From positions 1 to 5,651 of the forward strand of contig JASHUW010000436.1 in NCBI GenBank assembly GCA_030039815.1: a DNA stretch of 5,651 nucleotides. Reading direction: 5' to 3'. The translations under genes and the position numbers were made by a program. Within the stretch, counting starts at the first letter, position 1. Each line of letters opens with the position of its first letter. Below, piece after piece: positions 5,447 to 5,651 of the stretch. This stretch comes from Alphaproteobacteria bacterium. Lineage in GTDB: Bacteria > Pseudomonadota > Alphaproteobacteria > ATCC43930 > CGMCC-115725. Under the pieces are notes generated by a model that made no database searches, had not been told where the DNA came from, and was given only the letters and a program-made list of their open reading frames with translations.

Positions 5447-5651
5447 AACTGCGCCAGCGCAAGGTGCGCGCTTCGACCGGGTTCTCAAACGGCCGGTTCT
5501 CGGCGCGCGCGGCGCGATATTCGCGTTTCAGCCGAGTGTACCAGCGCGCCTGGATGTCGGCGTCGCCGACCAGCATCAGCTGCGGATCGTATTTGAGCCC
5601 TTCGCTCTGCCGGCCGAGCGCGTCGCGGTCCTGCCCCAGGAAGGTGCGGAT
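5445..5651 (-). CDS. C-terminal fragment of an unrecognised protein, upstream of hisI
   Basis: An open frame runs on the - strand from the window edge to TAG at 5445-5447, giving 68 visible residues with no stop. The start lies outside the window. The visible part reads IRTFLGQDRDALGRQSEGLK and ends EARTLRWRS. It is hydrophilic and Arg-rich, with a central QARWYTRLKREYRAARAENR helix-like segment and no membrane segment. Codons favour G/C in third position like the neighbours, and the stop is 10 nt before hisI with an overlapping ribosome site, so I consider it a real gene in the hisI operon. I cannot assign a family or function. Confidence 0.7.
   Translation of the reverse strand: MRTFLGQDRDALGRQSEGLKYDPQLMLVGDADIQARWYTRLKREYRAARAENRPFENPVEARTLRWRS

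Noticed and set aside
1..5651. CRISPR arrays, tRNA/rRNA genes, insertion sequences, phage or defence genes
   Set aside because: I looked for regularly spaced repeats, cloverleaf-like segments, transposase motifs and terminal inverted repeats on both strands and saw none. The short palindromes are intergenic repeats without coding content.

Overview
This is a GC-rich window of ordinary chromosomal character, most likely from an alphaproteobacterium. The Rhizobiales (Bradyrhizobium/Rhodopseudomonas-like relatives) are my best guess. The basis is the strong G/C preference at third codon positions, a short-chain dehydrogenase ending in a motif I associate with that group, and a palindromic intergenic repeat with the core CCGGACTTGAYCCGG, which I recall as common there. 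No database was consulted, so the taxonomy is inference.

Layout. (1) Positions 1-677, + strand: the C-terminal part of an SDR-family oxidoreductase whose Rossmann glycine motif lies before the window. (2) 678-841: a non-coding junction between convergent genes. It holds an inverted array of degenerate 10-bp units, a perfect GC hairpin and outward T-runs, and looks like a bidirectional terminator. (3) 842-3543, - strand: a three-gene ABC importer operon transcribed in the order periplasmic substrate-binding protein (NMT1/THI5-like), ATPase, permease. ATPase and permease overlap by ATGA. A 120-nt gap carrying a two-copy palindromic repeat separates the binding protein from the ATPase. (4) 3544-3715: the divergent control region, with a possible translation-blocking hairpin ahead of the binding-protein gene, a near-perfect 21-bp dyad, a 9-bp direct repeat and a weak -10 element. 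(5) 3716-4570, +: a 284-residue two-domain universal stress protein. (6) 4608-5033, +: a small exported coiled-coil protein of unknown function with four cysteines and a Pro-rich tail. (7) 5030-5651, -: hisI (phosphoribosyl-AMP cyclohydrolase, histidine biosynthesis), preceded in the same transcription unit by the C-terminal end of an unrecognised gene that runs off the window.

How the genes relate. The ABC operon is a complete importer of the nitrate/taurine/sulfonate/thiamine-precursor type. The substrate cannot be read from the sequence, and I saw no TPP or FMN riboswitch. The stress protein is divergent from the operon and shares its upstream region, so co-regulation is possible but unproven. 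hisI is probably translationally coupled to the unknown upstream gene. I see no CRISPR array, RNA gene, insertion sequence, phage or defence module. The most promising unexplained items are the intergenic palindromes, the divergent control region and the small exported protein.
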